From assembly GCA_002104945.1 (NCBI GenBank), contig MCFH01000177.1, positions 1-21,137 of the forward strand: DNA of 21,137 nt, in the 5' to 3' direction. A model generated the notes under the pieces. It was not told where the DNA came from. It made no database searches and saw only the letters and a list, made by a program, of their open reading frames with translations. Both the position numbers and the translations under genes were made by a program. Positions 20,595-21,137 of the stretch are shown here, piece after piece; within the stretch, counting starts at the first letter, position 1, and each line of letters starts with the position of its first letter. Origin of the DNA: Piromyces finnis. Lineage: Eukaryota; Neocallimastigomycota; Neocallimastigomycetes; Neocallimastigales; Neocallimastigaceae.

Positions 20595-21137
20595 CATATA
20601 TTATATATATTTCATATTATTTTATTTTACTTTAATAATATTTTAAACAAAGCTTCTAAACATTATTAAATTTCAAATAAAGTGAATGTTAGAAAATCAT
20701 AAACTTTATTAATTAGTAAAATATATTTAACATAATGTAATGTAATAATAATGCATGTAATTTAGCATAAGCCATAAATTTTAGTATAAATTGTTAATAA
20801 AGTAATGAAATATAATAAATTACCATAATAAATAAATACTAAAACCTAAAAATTTTAACAATATGATTAATTATAATAAAATTAATATAAATATGATTAA
20901 TGATTAAAATTAAATTATATAATAAATTTCAAATCATAAAACAAATTTTATTTAATTTATGAATTTTATAAACTTTAATATTAATAAACTTTTTATAAAG
21001 TAATATAGTATTGCTGTAGATTACACTATATAAATTAGTTTTTGTTTTTTTCTTCTTTTCCTCTTTTCCTTTAATAATATTAATACATAAACTGCAAAAC
21101 GAAGTAAACAACATAAAGGAAAATTTAAATTAGAATA
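20595..21137. other. AT-rich tail of the window, no gene seen
   Basis: No exon, RNA gene or terminal repeat recognised. A 61-codon open frame on the minus strand (20929-21114) has a Lys/Ile/Asn composition expected from base content only. Confidence 0.5.

Noticed and set aside
20929-21114. 61-codon minus frame at the window end
   Set aside because: Composition-driven; no supporting signals.
1-21137. tRNA, rRNA, CRISPR arrays or bacterial operon signals
   Set aside because: None recognised; introns, A-rich leaders and gene content are eukaryotic.

Overview
The window looks like nuclear DNA of a very AT-rich eukaryote. Genes carry short AT-rich introns (GTAAG...AG), 5' leaders are A-rich, proteins are Asn/Ser-rich, and intergenic DNA is full of poly(dA:dT) tracts. 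A secreted type-B carboxylesterase, a CCCH zinc-finger protein, a FIT2 protein and a Ty1/copia relic together best fit an anaerobic gut fungus (Neocallimastigomycota). Dictyostelium-like amoebae have similar base composition and cannot be strictly excluded, but a copia relic argues for the fungus. This assignment is inference.

Layout. (1) 1-4302 is one giant inverted repeat: a left arm of about 2.1 kb, a 62-nt centre and a right arm, with the left arm running to the window edge. It carries part of a multi-exon membrane-protein gene, open in the left arm and frame-broken in the right. The arms differ almost only by one- or two-base indels, which points to a long-read fold-back or assembly artefact, although a real palindrome remains possible. 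(2) 4345-4815 (minus) holds a small three-exon gene for a 102-residue protein I do not recognise; all its splice phases fit. (3) 5518-5586 is an isolated GC-richer hairpin. (4) 5843-7641 (minus) is a two-exon secreted carboxylesterase. (5) 9176-12328 (minus) is a 1050-residue TIS11/tristetraprolin-type mRNA-binding protein with a probable 5'-UTR intron. (6) 13869-13884 (plus) is a possible 16-nt first exon with no convincing continuation. (7) 16756-18259 (minus) is a two-exon FIT2 (fat storage-inducing transmembrane) gene whose intron holds a perfect 53-bp tandem duplication. (8) 19467-20503 (plus) is a decayed Ty1/copia retrotransposon: a broken gag-like, Lys/Asn-rich part followed by an RT tail and RNase H relic.

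The genes do not form a pathway. They are independent housekeeping or secretory genes separated by 0.5-3 kb of AT-rich DNA: plant-polymer or ester hydrolysis (carboxylesterase), mRNA decay (TIS11) and ER lipid homeostasis (FIT2). The items most worth checking are the giant palindrome, the unrecognised small spliced gene, the orphan hairpin and the orphan micro-exon.
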